Assembly (NCBI RefSeq): GCF_002847345.1
Contig: NZ_LXFV01000007.1
Location: 1 to 64,000 of the forward strand
Direction of reading: 5' to 3'
Length of the DNA: 64,000 bases
Origin: Pectobacterium peruviense
GTDB taxonomy: Bacteria; Pseudomonadota; Gammaproteobacteria; Enterobacterales; Enterobacteriaceae
The position numbers were made by a program, and so were the translations under genes. Positions 17,883-28,893 of this stretch are shown in pieces. Numbering within the stretch: position 1 is the stretch's first letter; every line of letters begins with the position of its first letter. Under the pieces are notes generated by a model. The model was not told where the DNA came from. It searched no databases and worked only from the letters and a program-made list of their open reading frames with translations.

Positions 17883-19718
17883 TTAAAGGCGGTCGAGCAG
17901 TTGCTTCAGGTCTTTGCCCTTCTGGTCTTGCTGATTTTGGCTGGCCCAGTCATTTAGGCGTTTCTTCAGCTCGTCCTGTAGACGTTTACGCAGCAATTGA
18001 TCCACCTGTAACTGGTAGTTCAATTTATCCCACTCGCCATAGACGCGTAACGGGATCGCTGTGTTTTTCAACACGCTGACCAGTTGCTCATCGCCCTGCC
18101 ACCCCTGCGTGATAGAGACATTCACGTTGACGTCACACGTCTGAGCTGGCAAATCGAATTGTCCTACACCGCTTAGCGACAGCAGCTCTGAGTGACCATT
18201 GAGATCGGTAAGGCGCAACTTACCTGCGTTCAACTGCACTTTCCCTGTCAGCTGTTGCAGTTCGGTATAACGCTCGTAGCGCTCTTGTCCTCGCACATTT
18301 CCGTTGCTACGCGCCACCGCCATCTGCACCATTTGCTGAATGTTTAAGCCCTGTAGACGGACATTCTTGGCTTGCAGCGTCGCCGTTCCTTGCCATTGCT
18401 GGAGCAATGCAGGCAGCGCAATACTGTTTCCGTTAAATTGTCCCACCATCGACAATTTCCCGCTGACCGTCTCGGAAGACAGCGCCAATGCGGACATCAA
18501 CTGAGCAAGCTCAATATCCTTGAGGTCAGGCTGTAGCGTGATGTTGGTTGATGATTTTGTCACGACTTTAGCGGGTAATGAGAAATGTCCATCCCCCAGT
18601 TCACCACTTAAGGTAGTGATGTCTAACAACCCCGGCTGATTGTCTGCCCGTAGCGTAAATTGTCGGACATCAAGCCCACGGTAAACCAGTGATGCGGCCT
18701 GTAACGACAGACGAGCGGTGAATTGCTGTAGGCTATCTTCTGGCTTAGCCGTGCCACTTTCATTTGAAATAACAGGAGCTGACGGTTTAACCGCGACCGT
18801 AGGGGCGTTGTTCTCTTTTACCGACGCAATCCCCAGTAGAGAATCCAAATCCAGTTTTTCAGACAACAGATCCAATTCATAATGCGGGATATCACCCAGC
18901 GTCACACTACCCGCCCCAGACAACTGGCTATTATTGGTATTGAGTGAAAGCTGACTAAACGTGATTTTTTCAGGCTGCTGTTGATAACTCGCCTGTACAC
19001 TTCCCGTTCCGCTGATACCGTTTGCCGGTATCCCCGCCCCCTGAAGTTGATAATCCAGTTTGGTGATATTGGCATTTACCTGCTGAGGGAAATGTAGCAA
19101 ATCGACATCTGCGGCAAGAGAGAAGGCAATATCGCGCTGATCGCGATTGATACGGCTAGATAATTCGATGCTGATCTGGCGATCGCTGCTCTGCTCCATC
19201 GCAAGATTAATATCGCGAACATTAATCTGTTCATTATTACTACGTTGCAGAATCAACAGGCTATCGGCAACTTTTATCTTATCGATATCCAGCCGCCAGC
19301 GTCGTTCTTCAGATGGGGCCTGCGACCCCATAGGGGCAATTGGCGCAGTGTTAGACTGTTTGGCTTCACTTTCCGGCGTCAGGCGAATAATGGCCCCTTT
19401 TAGCATCACCTGTTTGACTGCCAACTTGTGCGACAGCAGCGGCCACAGTTGCACATCAAGGCGCATATTCTCAGCACTAACAATTGGCGCACTAGAACCG
19501 GGCGCACTTAATGACATACCGCCAGATAAAATACTCAGTTGCGGCCATACGTGCCAGCGCAGATCGCCGTCCAGTTGCAGACGGTAGCCGCTACGTTCCT
19601 CAACCTGCTTCATCATATAAGCGCGGAAGTCATTGGGATTAACCAGTACGACCAAAGCCGTCATTCCTGCCACCAGCACCACAAGCAGAATTGCCAGCGT
19701 CGTCAGAAATCTTCTCAT
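17883..19718 (-). CDS. asmA: AsmA family outer-membrane assembly/lipid-transfer protein
   Basis: The protein has 611 residues, against about 617 in E. coli AsmA. An N-terminal membrane anchor (residues 5-27) is followed by a large periplasmic region rich in beta strands. The N-terminal AsmA domain contains NPNDFRAYMMKQVEERSGYR near residue 28, and the C-terminal AsmA_2 domain contains LQGLNIQQMVQMAV. Members are linked to phospholipid transport to the outer membrane and porin assembly. Residues 105-140 and 300-325 are Ala/Pro/Ser-rich linkers. The order asmA-dcd-udk is the E. coli order. Confidence 0.92.
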   Translation of the reverse strand: MRRFLTTLAILLVVLVAGMTALVVLVNPNDFRAYMMKQVEERSGYRLQLDGDLRWHVWPQLSILSGGMSLSAPGSSAPIVSAENMRLDVQLWPLLSHKLAVKQVMLKGAIIRLTPESEAKQSNTAPIAPMGSQAPSEERRWRLDIDKIKVADSLLILQRSNNEQINVRDINLAMEQSSDRQISIELSSRINRDQRDIAFSLAADVDLLHFPQQVNANITKLDYQLQGAGIPANGISGTGSVQASYQQQPEKITFSQLSLNTNNSQLSGAGSVTLGDIPHYELDLLSEKLDLDSLLGIASVKENNAPTVAVKPSAPVISNESGTAKPEDSLQQFTARLSLQAASLVYRGLDVRQFTLRADNQPGLLDITTLSGELGDGHFSLPAKVVTKSSTNITLQPDLKDIELAQLMSALALSSETVSGKLSMVGQFNGNSIALPALLQQWQGTATLQAKNVRLQGLNIQQMVQMAVARSNGNVRGQERYERYTELQQLTGKVQLNAGKLRLTDLNGHSELLSLSGVGQFDLPAQTCDVNVNVSITQGWQGDEQLVSVLKNTAIPLRVYGEWDKLNYQLQVDQLLRKRLQDELKKRLNDWASQNQQDQKGKDLKQLLDRL

Positions 19719-19781
19719 GCCATCCTCATTGCGAAACGCACAGCTACCTGCTTTTTACGTTACAGGCCTGTCGCCAAACGC

Positions 19782-20363
19782 TCAGTCTTTATCGATCCGG
19801 CTCGCTACCGCACCCTGTTGATCTTTATATTTGGCATCCTGACGGCGGTTGTACGGACGAGCAGCCGGCCCGGAAAGCGGTTCAAAACTCAGTGCGCCAA
19901 TCATCATGCCGGGGCGTAACGCCAACGGCAACTTACCTGAATTATAGAACTCCAGCACAATTCTTCCTTGCCACCCTGGATCAATACGGTGTGCGGTGAC
20001 GTGAACCATCAATCCCAGACGGGCTAACGAAGAACGACCATCCAGCCAGCCAACCAAATTATCCGGCAACGTGACGGACTCAAGCGTTACTGCGAGGGCT
20101 AATTCTCCCGGATGCAGGAAGAACGCCTCACCTTCCGGCAAATTAATCTCATCACTCATGACGCGTTCGAGAGCAGCGCTGACTTCATCCTTCGGGCCGC
20201 TTAAGTCAATGAAAGCCGCTGTGTGCCCACGGAATACGCGAAACTGATTTCCCAAACGAACATCAACGGTCGCGCCACTGATCCTCTCAGTCGGCGGACG
20301 GGGTGTAATCACCAGTCGGCCATCATCCAGCCAGGTTTCAATGTCACGGTCACACAGTCTCAT
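19782..20363 (-). CDS. dcd: dCTP deaminase
   Basis: The protein has 193 residues from the ATG at 20363 ([12 protein letters not shown]), identical in length to E. coli Dcd and almost the same in sequence; an upstream in-frame start adding four residues is unlikely. It deaminates dCTP to dUTP for thymidylate synthesis. The active-site stretch [20 protein letters not shown] (about 110-129) and E138 in VLEFYNSG are present. Confidence 0.97.
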   Translation of the reverse strand: MRLCDRDIETWLDDGRLVITPRPPTERISGATVDVRLGNQFRVFRGHTAAFIDLSGPKDEVSAALERVMSDEINLPEGEAFFLHPGELALAVTLESVTLPDNLVGWLDGRSSLARLGLMVHVTAHRIDPGWQGRIVLEFYNSGKLPLALRPGMMIGALSFEPLSGPAARPYNRRQDAKYKDQQGAVASRIDKD

Positions 20364-20458
20364 CTTATTCTCCATTCGACAGTGGTATCTATCAGATACT
20401 GCTACGCTTCACGTTGCATCCGCATTAGCGGTGTAACGTGAGGTATGACGGGTATCCA

Positions 20459-21100
20459 CTACTCAAAAAACTGGCTTATCTTCGCTTTCAAAATATCAAT
20501 CGCAATGCGGTTTTTCCCGCCACGCGGCACGATAATATCGGCATACTGCTTAGAGGGTTCGATGAATTGCAGGAACATTGGGCGCACGGTCTTTTGATAC
20601 TGTTCCATCACGGAATCCATTGAACGACCACGCTCATTAACATCACGACGCATACGGCGCAGCAGGCAAATATCCAGTGGCGTATCGACAAAAATAGAGA
20701 AATTCATCTCATTGCGCAGGCGCGCATCCGTCAGCAGCAGGATACCTTCCAGGATAATGACCTTTTTCAGTTCAATATGCACTGTTTCCTGTTTACGGGT
20801 GTGCTCGACGTAGCTGTACTGCGGGACTTCGATGGCCTGACCCGATTTCAGCATCTGTAAATGCTTGATTAGCAGGCTGTGATCCATCGAGCTTGGGTGG
20901 TCATAGTTCGTTTTTACCCGCTCTTCCATGGTCAGGTTGCTTTGGTCTTTATAATAACTGTCCTCAGATATCACCCCGATATGCTGATCACCAACCTGAT
21001 CGCGCAATTCACGATACAAGGTACTGGAAATAAGACTTTTACCCGAAGCGGACGCTCCTGAGATCCCGATGATGACGCACTGGTGAGACTGATCAGTCAT
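20459..21100 (-). CDS. udk: uridine/cytidine kinase
   Basis: The protein has 213 residues from the ATG at 21100; upstream in-frame codons lie in non-coding leader. It phosphorylates uridine and cytidine to UMP and CMP in pyrimidine salvage. The Walker A loop [11 protein letters not shown] (residues 10-20) and [13 protein letters not shown] (about 60-72) are typical. It lies 95 bases upstream of dcd on the same strand and may be co-transcribed with it. Confidence 0.96.
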   Translation of the reverse strand: MTDQSHQCVIIGISGASASGKSLISSTLYRELRDQVGDQHIGVISEDSYYKDQSNLTMEERVKTNYDHPSSMDHSLLIKHLQMLKSGQAIEVPQYSYVEHTRKQETVHIELKKVIILEGILLLTDARLRNEMNFSIFVDTPLDICLLRRMRRDVNERGRSMDSVMEQYQKTVRPMFLQFIEPSKQYADIIVPRGGKNRIAIDILKAKISQFFE

Positions 21101-21279
21101 GGTATTAACGACCTGATTAACATAAATAAAAGAGAGGGGAATGCGCCAACAGGCGCTTTGACGCGGCAATTATAGGGAGTTAGCCCCCTTCACGCCACCC
21201 TTTCCGCGTATTGCGTCAGGGGAAACAAGGCACTGACACATTCAACAAGCCGGGACGATACCCGGCATTGATAGAAGCA

Positions 21280-22389
21280 TTACAGCGCTCGGAAAGAAAT
21301 CTCACTGGGGATAACGTTACCCTGCCAGTAGAGCTGAGCGGCAACCTGCCCTGCCAGTTCACGGTACAGAGAAGTGAACTCACTGTGCGGCTGGCTGACC
21401 ACGGTAGGCTCGCCGCGGTCAAGGTCTTCACGCAGGGAGATATGTAGCGGAAGCTGACCTAACAGAGAACAGTGATATTTTTCAGCCAGTTTCTGCGCGC
21501 CGCCCGTGCCGAAGATCGGCTCCAGATGACCACAGTTGCTGCAAATATGTACGCTCATGTTCTCAACGATACCCAGCACCGGCACGCTGACTTTTTCAAA
21601 CATCGCGATGCCCTTCATGGCATCCATCAGCGCGATATCCTGTGGCGTCGTCACGACAACCGCACCAGTGACAGGAATACTCTGCGCCAGCGTCAGTTGG
21701 ATATCACCCGTGCCCGGCGGCATATCTAATACCAGATAATCCAGATCCGGCCAGAGCGTATCCTGCAGCAGTTGCAATAACGCTTTACTGGCCATCGGCC
21801 CACGCCACACCATCGCATTATCGTCCGTCACCAGATAACCAATCGAGTTGGTTGCCAGGCCATGCGCGATAATCGGCGCCATGTGTTGACCATCAGGCGA
21901 CGTTGGACGCTCACTGGCAGAACCCAGCATGGTCGGAATAGAAGGGCCGTAGATATCGGCATCCAGAATGCCCACATTCGCACCTTCTGCAGCCAATGCC
22001 AGCGCCATGTTGACCGCCGTACTCGATTTGCCGACCCCACCTTTACCAGAACTGACGGCAATGATGTTTTTCACGCCCTTCACGCCAGCCTGATCGTTAA
22101 CCCGGCGCAGCGTAGCGATATCGTACGTTAAGCGCCATTCGACTGCCTTCGCACCTGATAAACGTAATAACTCATCGCTAACCGTTTCTTTTAATACTGC
22201 CAAACCACTGAGCCAGACAAACGGCATCGTCAGTTCGATGTGCAAGACATTATCCAGCAACGCACAATGGCGTAGCGCATTCAGTGTCGTCAGATTGTTT
22301 TTCAGTGTCGGGTGCTGAAAAGTAGATAAAACCCCGGTGACCATCGCACGCAATGCTTCAGGACGTTGTTCGGGGACTGTAGCGTTCAT
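21280..22389 (-). CDS. apbC: iron-sulfur cluster carrier ATPase ApbC (Mrp)
   Basis: The protein has 369 residues. An N-terminal DUF59-like domain (about 1-95) precedes a P-loop domain with the deviant Walker A GKGGVGKSS (about 115-123). The CSNCGH pair (C283 and C286 region) bridges a [4Fe-4S] cluster in the dimer. It carries Fe-S clusters to apoproteins. It is divergent from metG, as in E. coli. Confidence 0.95.
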   Translation of the reverse strand: MNATVPEQRPEALRAMVTGVLSTFQHPTLKNNLTTLNALRHCALLDNVLHIELTMPFVWLSGLAVLKETVSDELLRLSGAKAVEWRLTYDIATLRRVNDQAGVKGVKNIIAVSSGKGGVGKSSTAVNMALALAAEGANVGILDADIYGPSIPTMLGSASERPTSPDGQHMAPIIAHGLATNSIGYLVTDDNAMVWRGPMASKALLQLLQDTLWPDLDYLVLDMPPGTGDIQLTLAQSIPVTGAVVVTTPQDIALMDAMKGIAMFEKVSVPVLGIVENMSVHICSNCGHLEPIFGTGGAQKLAEKYHCSLLGQLPLHISLREDLDRGEPTVVSQPHSEFTSLYRELAGQVAAQLYWQGNVIPSEISFRAL

Positions 22390-22612
22390 TCCGGCTCCTT
22401 GAAATTCTCATATTTTACCGTTGAGATCGTGTATAGCATATCAGAGCCATAGTCACCTGACGCCCTTCGGCATCAAAAACGTGGAAACGCTACGCAAAAT
22501 AGAATCTGCCAGGGTGTTTCCTGCCGTTTTTACTCACGCCAGCGGTTTACGCAGCAAGGCGCTATCGGTTAACATCGATCTCCCTCTATTCACAAAAGAA
22601 AGCAAGTTCCTC

Positions 22613-24643
22613 ATGACTCAAGTCGCAAAGAAAATCTTGGTAACGTGCGCGCTGCCTTACGCTAATGGTTCGATTCACCTCGGTCATATGCTTGAACACG
22701 TTCAGGCCGATATCTGGGTTCGTTACCAGCGAATGCGCGGCAACCAGGTTCACTTTATCTGTGCGGACGACGCTCACGGCACGCCGATCATGCTGAAAGC
22801 ACAGCAGATGGGGATTGCGCCAGAACAGATGATTGCAGCAATGAGTCAGGAGCATCAACAGGACTTTGCCGGCTTCAATATCAGTTATGACAACTACCAC
22901 TCTACACATAGCGAAGAGAACCGTGAGCTGTCAGGCCTGATTTATGGTCGTTTGAAAGAGAACGGTTTTATTAAAAACCGCACGATTTCTCAGTTGTACG
23001 ATCCAGAGAAAGGTATGTTCCTGCCGGATCGTTTCGTTAAAGGCACCTGCCCGAAATGTAAGGCTGCCGATCAATATGGCGATAACTGTGAAGTGTGTGG
23101 CGCAACCTACAGCACAACGGAGCTGATCGAACCGAAGTCCGCCGTGTCTGGTGCGACGCCGGAGATGCGTGAATCAGAACACTTCTTCTTCGATCTGCCC
23201 GCTTTCAGCGACATGCTGCAAGCCTGGACACGTTCTGGTGCATTGCAGGAGCAAGTCGCCAACAAGATGCAGGAGTGGTTCGATTCTGGTCTGCAACAGT
23301 GGGACATTACCCGCGATGCGCCATATTTCGGCTTTGAAATCCCTGATGCGCCGGGCAAGTATTTTTACGTCTGGCTAGATGCACCAATCGGCTACATGGG
23401 CTCGTTCAAGAACCTGTGTGACAAACGTGGCGATCTGAATTTCGATGATTTCTGGAAGAAAGACTCAGACACGGATTTGTATCACTTCATTGGTAAAGAC
23501 ATCGTTTATTTCCACAGCCTGTTCTGGCCAGCCATGTTGGAAGGCAGCGGTTTCCGTAAACCAACCAATCTGTTCGTGCATGGCTATGTTACGGTCAACG
23601 GCGCCAAGATGTCTAAATCACGCGGCACCTTCATTAAAGCAGGCACCTACCTGCAACATTTGGATGCCGACTGCCTGCGCTATTACTACGCAGCAAAACT
23701 GTCTTCTCGCATTGATGATATCGACCTCAATCTGGAAGATTTCGTCCAGCGCGTGAATGCGGACATCGTGAACAAGGTTGTGAATTTGGCATCGCGTAAT
23801 GCGGGTTTCATCAGCAAACGCTTTAACGGCAAACTGGCAGACAAACTGGCCGATCCTGAGCTGTACAAGACCTTCACCGACGCTGGCGCCAGCATTGCGG
23901 AAGCCTACAGCAGCCGTGAATCCGGGCGTGCCATTCGTGAGATCATGGCACTGGCGGATATCGCCAACCGCTATGTTGACGAACAAGCTCCTTGGGTGGT
24001 GGCGAAAGCAGAAGGTCGGGATGCCGATCTGCAAGCTATTTGCTCAATGGGCATTAACCTGTTCCGCGTATTGATGACGTACCTGAAGCCAGTTCTGCCT
24101 GCGCTGACGCAACGTACAGAAGCCTTTTTGAACACGGAACTGAGCTGGGATGCTATCACTACCCCGCTGCTGAGCCATCAGGTTAATCCATTCAAAGCGC
24201 TGTTCAACCGCATCGATCTGGATAAAGTCAGCGCAATGGTTGACGCCTCTAAAGAAGACATGGTCACAGCGCAAAACGTCGTATCGGGTCCGTTGGCTGA
24301 CAACCCAGTGCAAGACACCATTAACTTTGACGATTTTGCCAAAGTCGATATGCGTATTGCACTCATTAAGCAAGCCGAGCTTGTTGACGGCTCTGACAAG
24401 CTATTGCGTCTGACGTTGGATCTGGGCGGCGAAACTCGCCAGGTCTTCTCCGGCATTCGTGAGGCTTATCCCGATCCAGCGAAACTGGAAGGCCGTTTAA
24501 CCGTGATGGTCGCCAATCTGGCTCCGCGTAAAATGCGCTTCGGCATATCAGAAGGTATGGTGATGGCGGCGGGTCCGGGCGGGAAAGATATCTTCCTGCT
24601 GAGTCCGGACAGCGGTGCTCAACCTGGTATGCAGGTCAAATAA
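22613..24643 (+). CDS. metG: methionyl-tRNA synthetase
   Basis: The protein has 676 residues from the ATG at 22613 ([19 protein letters not shown]); the reading frame stays open 64 codons further upstream but that part is leader. HIGH-type motif HLGHM lies at residues 22-26, KMSKS near 333, the zinc knuckle [17 protein letters not shown] near 146-162, and a C-terminal EMAP-like tRNA-binding domain (about 570-676) allows dimer formation. It charges initiator and elongator tRNA-Met. Confidence 0.97.
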   Translation: MTQVAKKILVTCALPYANGSIHLGHMLEHVQADIWVRYQRMRGNQVHFICADDAHGTPIMLKAQQMGIAPEQMIAAMSQEHQQDFAGFNISYDNYHSTHSEENRELSGLIYGRLKENGFIKNRTISQLYDPEKGMFLPDRFVKGTCPKCKAADQYGDNCEVCGATYSTTELIEPKSAVSGATPEMRESEHFFFDLPAFSDMLQAWTRSGALQEQVANKMQEWFDSGLQQWDITRDAPYFGFEIPDAPGKYFYVWLDAPIGYMGSFKNLCDKRGDLNFDDFWKKDSDTDLYHFIGKDIVYFHSLFWPAMLEGSGFRKPTNLFVHGYVTVNGAKMSKSRGTFIKAGTYLQHLDADCLRYYYAAKLSSRIDDIDLNLEDFVQRVNADIVNKVVNLASRNAGFISKRFNGKLADKLADPELYKTFTDAGASIAEAYSSRESGRAIREIMALADIANRYVDEQAPWVVAKAEGRDADLQAICSMGINLFRVLMTYLKPVLPALTQRTEAFLNTELSWDAITTPLLSHQVNPFKALFNRIDLDKVSAMVDASKEDMVTAQNVVSGPLADNPVQDTINFDDFAKVDMRIALIKQAELVDGSDKLLRLTLDLGGETRQVFSGIREAYPDPAKLEGRLTVMVANLAPRKMRFGISEGMVMAAGPGGKDIFLLSPDSGAQPGMQVK

Positions 24644-24653
24644 AAACCACATC

Positions 24654-24682
24654 AAGCCGGATTCTTATCCGGCTTTTTTTTT
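24654..24682 (+). terminator. Rho-independent terminator of metG
   Basis: AAGCCGGAT (24654-24662) and ATCCGGCTT (24667-24675) form a 9-bp stem with a TCTT loop and a run of T residues. Confidence 0.93.
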
Positions 24683-24802
24683 GCAACAATTCCGCCACAA
24701 ATATCCGCTTATTCCCCTCCGACCGATTCGTCGCTCCGCATAATTTGTAACCATGAAATAACAAAAACGCTATGTATTACAATATACAGCGAATAAAAAA
24801 AA

Positions 24803-24818
24803 TACCTCTTTGTAGGTG
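24803..24818 (+). promoter_or_regulatory. possible NarL/NarP 7-2-7 site upstream of fdnG
   Basis: TACCTCT-TT-GTAGGTG: the left heptamer fits TACYYMT exactly, and the right one fits its inverted partner at 5 of 7 positions. Nitrate control by NarL is known for E. coli fdnGHI; its use here is inference. Confidence 0.35.
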
Positions 24819-24843
24819 TAATGGGGATTTAAATACTTAAATT

Positions 24844-24857
24844 TTGATTTTGCGCAA
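24844..24857 (+). promoter_or_regulatory. possible FNR box upstream of fdnG
   Basis: TTGAT-TTTG-CGCAA matches 8 of 10 fixed positions of TTGAT-N4-ATCAA and lies about 68 bases before the fdnG start. Anaerobic activation would fit the operon. Confidence 0.35.
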
Positions 24858-24924
24858 AGCCCACAACTTGTGTGTTGTTAAATTGCTCGCAACAAAAATG
24901 ACACATAATTACACAGGGAAACTA

Positions 24925-27900
24925 ATGCAACTGAATAGAAGAGGTTTCTTTAAAGTTTGCGCGGGGGGGATGGCTGGAACCACTCTCGCGGTATTAGGCT
25001 TTACACCCACGGAAGCAATGGCATCAGTACGTCAATACAAACTGTTACGAGCGAAAGAGACGCGTAACAACTGCACATACTGTTCGGTCGGTTGTGGTGT
25101 GCTCATGTATAGCTTGGGCGATGGCGCCAAGAATGCAAAACCCTCCATTTTTCATATCGAAGGTGATGCGGATCACCCAGTCAGCCGCGGCTCCCTTTGC
25201 CCGAAAGGTGCGGGCCTGGTCGACTACATCCACAGCGAAAACCGCCTGCTCTACCCTGAATACCGCGCGCCGGGCTCAGACAAATGGCAACGAATCAGCT
25301 GGGACGACGCGATTGAACGCATCGCGCGCCTGATGAAAGCTGACCGCGACGCCAACTTCCAACGCACCAACGCGAAAGGCGAAACCGTCAACCGCTGGCT
25401 GACAACTGGCATGCTGTGCTCTTCTGCTGCCAGCAATGAAACTGGTGTTCTCGACCAGAAATTTGCCCGCGCACTTGGCATGGTTGCAATCGACTGTCAG
25501 GCTCGCTTGTGTCACGGACCTACCGTCGCCGCGCTGGCACCGACATTCGGCCGTGGCGCGATGACCAACAACTGGGTTGATATCAAAAACGCCAACGTCA
25601 TCATCGTGATGGGCGGTAACCCAGCAGAAGCGCACCCGGTTGGTTTCAAATGGGCCGTTGAAGCGAAAACGCACAATAATGCAAAATTGATTGTTGTCGA
25701 TCCACGTTTTAACCGTTCCGCTGCCGTTGCCGATCTGTATGCGCCAATTCGCGCGGGTTCCGATGCTGCTTTCCTGCTAGGCATTGTTAACTACCTCATC
25801 ACACATGAGAAAATTCATCGCGAATACGTGGTGTCCTACACCAGTGCCAGCCTGATCGTACGTGAAGATTTCAGCTTCGACGAAGGCTTGTTCAGCGGCT
25901 ACGATGAGCAAACTCGCCAATATGATAAATCCAGTTGGCAGTATGAGTTGGATGAATCTGGTTTTGCCAAGCGTGATAACACGCTGTCTCACCCACGCTG
26001 CGTCTGGAACCTGCTGAAAAAGCACGTTTCCCGCTATACGCCGGAAATGGTGACCTCTCTGTGCGGTACGTCAGCCAAAGATTATGAAACCATTTGCCGC
26101 ACGCTGGCCGAAACCTGTGTGCCAAATAAAACCGCGACCTTCATGTATGCACTGGGCTGGACGCACCACACTAACGGTGCGCAGATTATCCGCTCAGCAG
26201 CCATGATCCAGCTTCTGCTGGGCAATATCGGCATGGCAGGTGGCGGCATCAACGCCCTACGCGGTCACTCCAATATTCAGGGCTATACCGACCTCGGTCT
26301 GCTAACGACAAACCTGCCGGGCTATATGCCACTCCCGTCAGAAAAACAACCGGACCTGAAAACCTATCTCACGCAAATTACGCCAACAGCGCTGTTGCCC
26401 GATCAGGTTAACTATTGGAAAAATACGCCAAAATTCTTTATCAGTATGATGAAGAGCTTCTACGGCGATCACGCTCAGGCTGCGAATAACTGGGGTTATG
26501 ACTGGTTACCGAAGTGGGATCGCAGCTACGACGTCATGGTGCAAACTGAGCTGATGGTAGAAGGCAAAATGAACGGCTACATCGTTCAGGGCTTTAACCC
26601 CGTTGCCGCATTCTCCAACAAGAACAAAGCGACCGAAGCACTCTCCAAACTCAAATATATGGTCATCATCGATCCGTTGGTCACTGAGACGTCCACGTTC
26701 TGGCAGAACTACGGCGAATTCAATGATGTGGATACGAAGTCCATTGAGACTGAAGTCTTCCGTCTACCTTCTTCCTGCTTTGCCGAAGAGAATGGCTCTA
26801 TCGCCAACTCTGGTCGCTGGTTGCAATGGCACTGGGCGGCGGCCGAGCCACCAGGAGAAGCTCATCACGACGGTAAAATCCTCGGCAAGCTGCTGATGCG
26901 CCTGCGTGAACTGTATACCGAAGAAGGCGGGGCTTATTCCGATCCGTTGATGAATATCAACTGGAACTATAAAGACCCAGAAGATCCAACGCCGGAAGAG
27001 ATCGCCCGCGAAGCCAACGGTATGGCGCTGGCCGACATCTACGACGACAGCGGCAAACTGATCCTGAAAAAAGGCCAACAGCTTGCTGATTTCTCACAGC
27101 TACGTGATGACGGTACGACGTCAAGCTTCTGCTGGATCTATGCCGGTAGCTGGACGGAAGCCGGTAACCAGATGGATAAGCGCGACAATGCTGATGCTGG
27201 CTTGGGCTGCACGCCAAACTGGTCATGGTGCTGGCCGCAAAACCGCCGCATTCTCTACAACCGCGCCTCCGCCGACCTGCAAGGTAAACCGTGGGACAGC
27301 AAGCGCAAATTGCTGGAATGGAACGGCCAGAGATGGCAAGGCATTGATGTGCCAGATTTCGCCGCCACCGTACCGCCGGGCAAAGACACCGGGCCGTTCA
27401 TCATGCTGCCTGAAGGTCTGGCACGTCTGTTCTCTGTGGACAAACTAGTAGACGGGCCGTTCCCTGAGCACTACGAACCGATCGAATCACCTATCGGCAC
27501 TAACCCATTGCATCCATCGGTGATTTCCAGCCCGGTAGCTCGTTTATTTGCACGTGATGCGAAAACAATGGGTACAGCGAAGGACTTCCCTTACGTGGCG
27601 ACCACGTATTCGATTACCGAATTGTTCCGCCACTGGACAAAACATGCGCGTTTGAACGCGATTGTGCAGCCAGAACAGTTTGTTGAGATCGGTGAAAATC
27701 TGGCGAAAAGCAAAGGCATCAAAGCGGGCGATGAAGTCAAAGTCTCCAGCAAACGTGGCTACATCAAAGCCAAAGCGGTCGTTACCAAGCGTATCAAAAC
27801 GCTGGAAATTGCCGGACACAGCGTGGAAACCATTGGTATTCCCTGCCACTGGGGCTTTGAAGGAACCACACGTAAAGGGTTCCTGGCTAATACACTCACC

Positions 27901-27972
27901 CCGAGCGTCGGCGACGCTAATTCACAAACGCCTGAATACAAAGCGTTTTTGGTTAATGTAGAGAAGGTGTAA
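24925..27972 (+). CDS. fdnG: formate dehydrogenase-N type catalytic subunit, cysteine form
   Basis: The protein has 1015 residues from the ATG at 24925, the same length as E. coli FdnG. It is a periplasmic molybdopterin enzyme oxidising formate. A Tat signal NRRGFFK (residues 4-10) ends near AMA (31-33). The [4Fe-4S] ligands C50, C53, C57 and C92 follow, then the bis-MGD domains. Residue 196, selenocysteine (UGA) in E. coli FdnG/FdoG, is here an ordinary Cys codon TGT at 25510-25512 within ARLCHGPTVA, followed by the conserved His. The enzyme therefore needs no selenocysteine decoding. FdoG is the paralogue it could equally correspond to. Confidence 0.94.
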   Translation: MQLNRRGFFKVCAGGMAGTTLAVLGFTPTEAMASVRQYKLLRAKETRNNCTYCSVGCGVLMYSLGDGAKNAKPSIFHIEGDADHPVSRGSLCPKGAGLVDYIHSENRLLYPEYRAPGSDKWQRISWDDAIERIARLMKADRDANFQRTNAKGETVNRWLTTGMLCSSAASNETGVLDQKFARALGMVAIDCQARLCHGPTVAALAPTFGRGAMTNNWVDIKNANVIIVMGGNPAEAHPVGFKWAVEAKTHNNAKLIVVDPRFNRSAAVADLYAPIRAGSDAAFLLGIVNYLITHEKIHREYVVSYTSASLIVREDFSFDEGLFSGYDEQTRQYDKSSWQYELDESGFAKRDNTLSHPRCVWNLLKKHVSRYTPEMVTSLCGTSAKDYETICRTLAETCVPNKTATFMYALGWTHHTNGAQIIRSAAMIQLLLGNIGMAGGGINALRGHSNIQGYTDLGLLTTNLPGYMPLPSEKQPDLKTYLTQITPTALLPDQVNYWKNTPKFFISMMKSFYGDHAQAANNWGYDWLPKWDRSYDVMVQTELMVEGKMNGYIVQGFNPVAAFSNKNKATEALSKLKYMVIIDPLVTETSTFWQNYGEFNDVDTKSIETEVFRLPSSCFAEENGSIANSGRWLQWHWAAAEPPGEAHHDGKILGKLLMRLRELYTEEGGAYSDPLMNINWNYKDPEDPTPEEIAREANGMALADIYDDSGKLILKKGQQLADFSQLRDDGTTSSFCWIYAGSWTEAGNQMDKRDNADAGLGCTPNWSWCWPQNRRILYNRASADLQGKPWDSKRKLLEWNGQRWQGIDVPDFAATVPPGKDTGPFIMLPEGLARLFSVDKLVDGPFPEHYEPIESPIGTNPLHPSVISSPVARLFARDAKTMGTAKDFPYVATTYSITELFRHWTKHARLNAIVQPEQFVEIGENLAKSKGIKAGDEVKVSSKRGYIKAKAVVTKRIKTLEIAGHSVETIGIPCHWGFEGTTRKGFLANTLTPSVGDANSQTPEYKAFLVNVEKV

Positions 27973-27984
27973 GGGTAGCCAACT

Positions 27985-28893
27985 ATGTCAATGCAATCAC
28001 AAGATATTATTAAACGTTCGGCCACCAACGGTTTTACACCGCCTCCGCATGTGCGTAATGACAAAAGCGAAGTGGCAAAACTGATCGACGTCACCACCTG
28101 TATCGGCTGTAAAGGCTGTCAGGTGGCCTGTTCAGAGTGGAACGACATTCGTGACGAAGTCGGCCATAACCTCGGGGTTTATGATAACCCTGCGGATCTG
28201 AGCGCTAAATCCTGGACGCTGATGCGCTTTTCCGAAGTGGAAGAGAACGATCGTCTGGAATGGCTGATCCGTAAAGATGGCTGTATGCACTGTAGCGACC
28301 CAGGCTGTCTGAAAGCCTGTCCTTCTGCGGGTGCTGTCATCCAGTACGCCAACGGTATCGTCGATTTTCAGTCCGAAAACTGTATCGGCTGCGGCTATTG
28401 CATCGCTGGTTGCCCGTTCAATATTCCACGTCTGAATAAAGAAGATAACCGCGTCTACAAATGTACGCTGTGCGTCGACAGGGTTAGCGTTGGGCAAGAG
28501 CCTGCCTGTGTGAAAACCTGTCCGACCGGTGCCATTCGCTTCGGTACGAAAGAAGAGATGAAACATCTGGCAGAAGAGCGCATCGCCGATCTGAAAAGCC
28601 GTGGTTATGAACACGCCGGTCTCTACGATCCACAGGGCGTGGGCGGTACGCACGTAATGTATGTTTTGCATCACGCGGACAGACCATCGCTCTATCACAA
28701 CCTGCCGGATGATCCGCAGATTTCGACACCAGTCAATTTGTGGAAAGGCATTCTGAAGCCGCTCTCTGCGCTAGGGTTTGTCGCCACCTTTGCGGGGTTA
28801 ATGTTCCACTACATCGGTGTGGGTCCGAACACAGAGGAAATGGAGCATGAGCACGAGGGAGAAGACAAAGAAGGGGGAGACAAACATGAGTAA
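27985..28893 (+). CDS. fdnH: formate dehydrogenase iron-sulfur (beta) subunit
   Basis: The protein has 302 residues. Four ferredoxin-type cysteine groups are visible ([42 protein letters not shown] with CVKTC) for four [4Fe-4S] clusters that carry electrons from FdnG to the cytochrome. A single C-terminal membrane helix lies near residues 258-278 and the tail is acidic and histidine-rich. It starts 12 bases after fdnG and overlaps fdnI by 8 bases. Confidence 0.95.
   Translation: MSMQSQDIIKRSATNGFTPPPHVRNDKSEVAKLIDVTTCIGCKGCQVACSEWNDIRDEVGHNLGVYDNPADLSAKSWTLMRFSEVEENDRLEWLIRKDGCMHCSDPGCLKACPSAGAVIQYANGIVDFQSENCIGCGYCIAGCPFNIPRLNKEDNRVYKCTLCVDRVSVGQEPACVKTCPTGAIRFGTKEEMKHLAEERIADLKSRGYEHAGLYDPQGVGGTHVMYVLHHADRPSLYHNLPDDPQISTPVNLWKGILKPLSALGFVATFAGLMFHYIGVGPNTEEMEHEHEGEDKEGGDKHE

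Noticed and set aside
22421-22612. N-terminal extension of metG by 64 codons
   Set aside because: [19 protein letters not shown] at 22613 matches the normal start of MetG. The upstream part has no similarity to the family.
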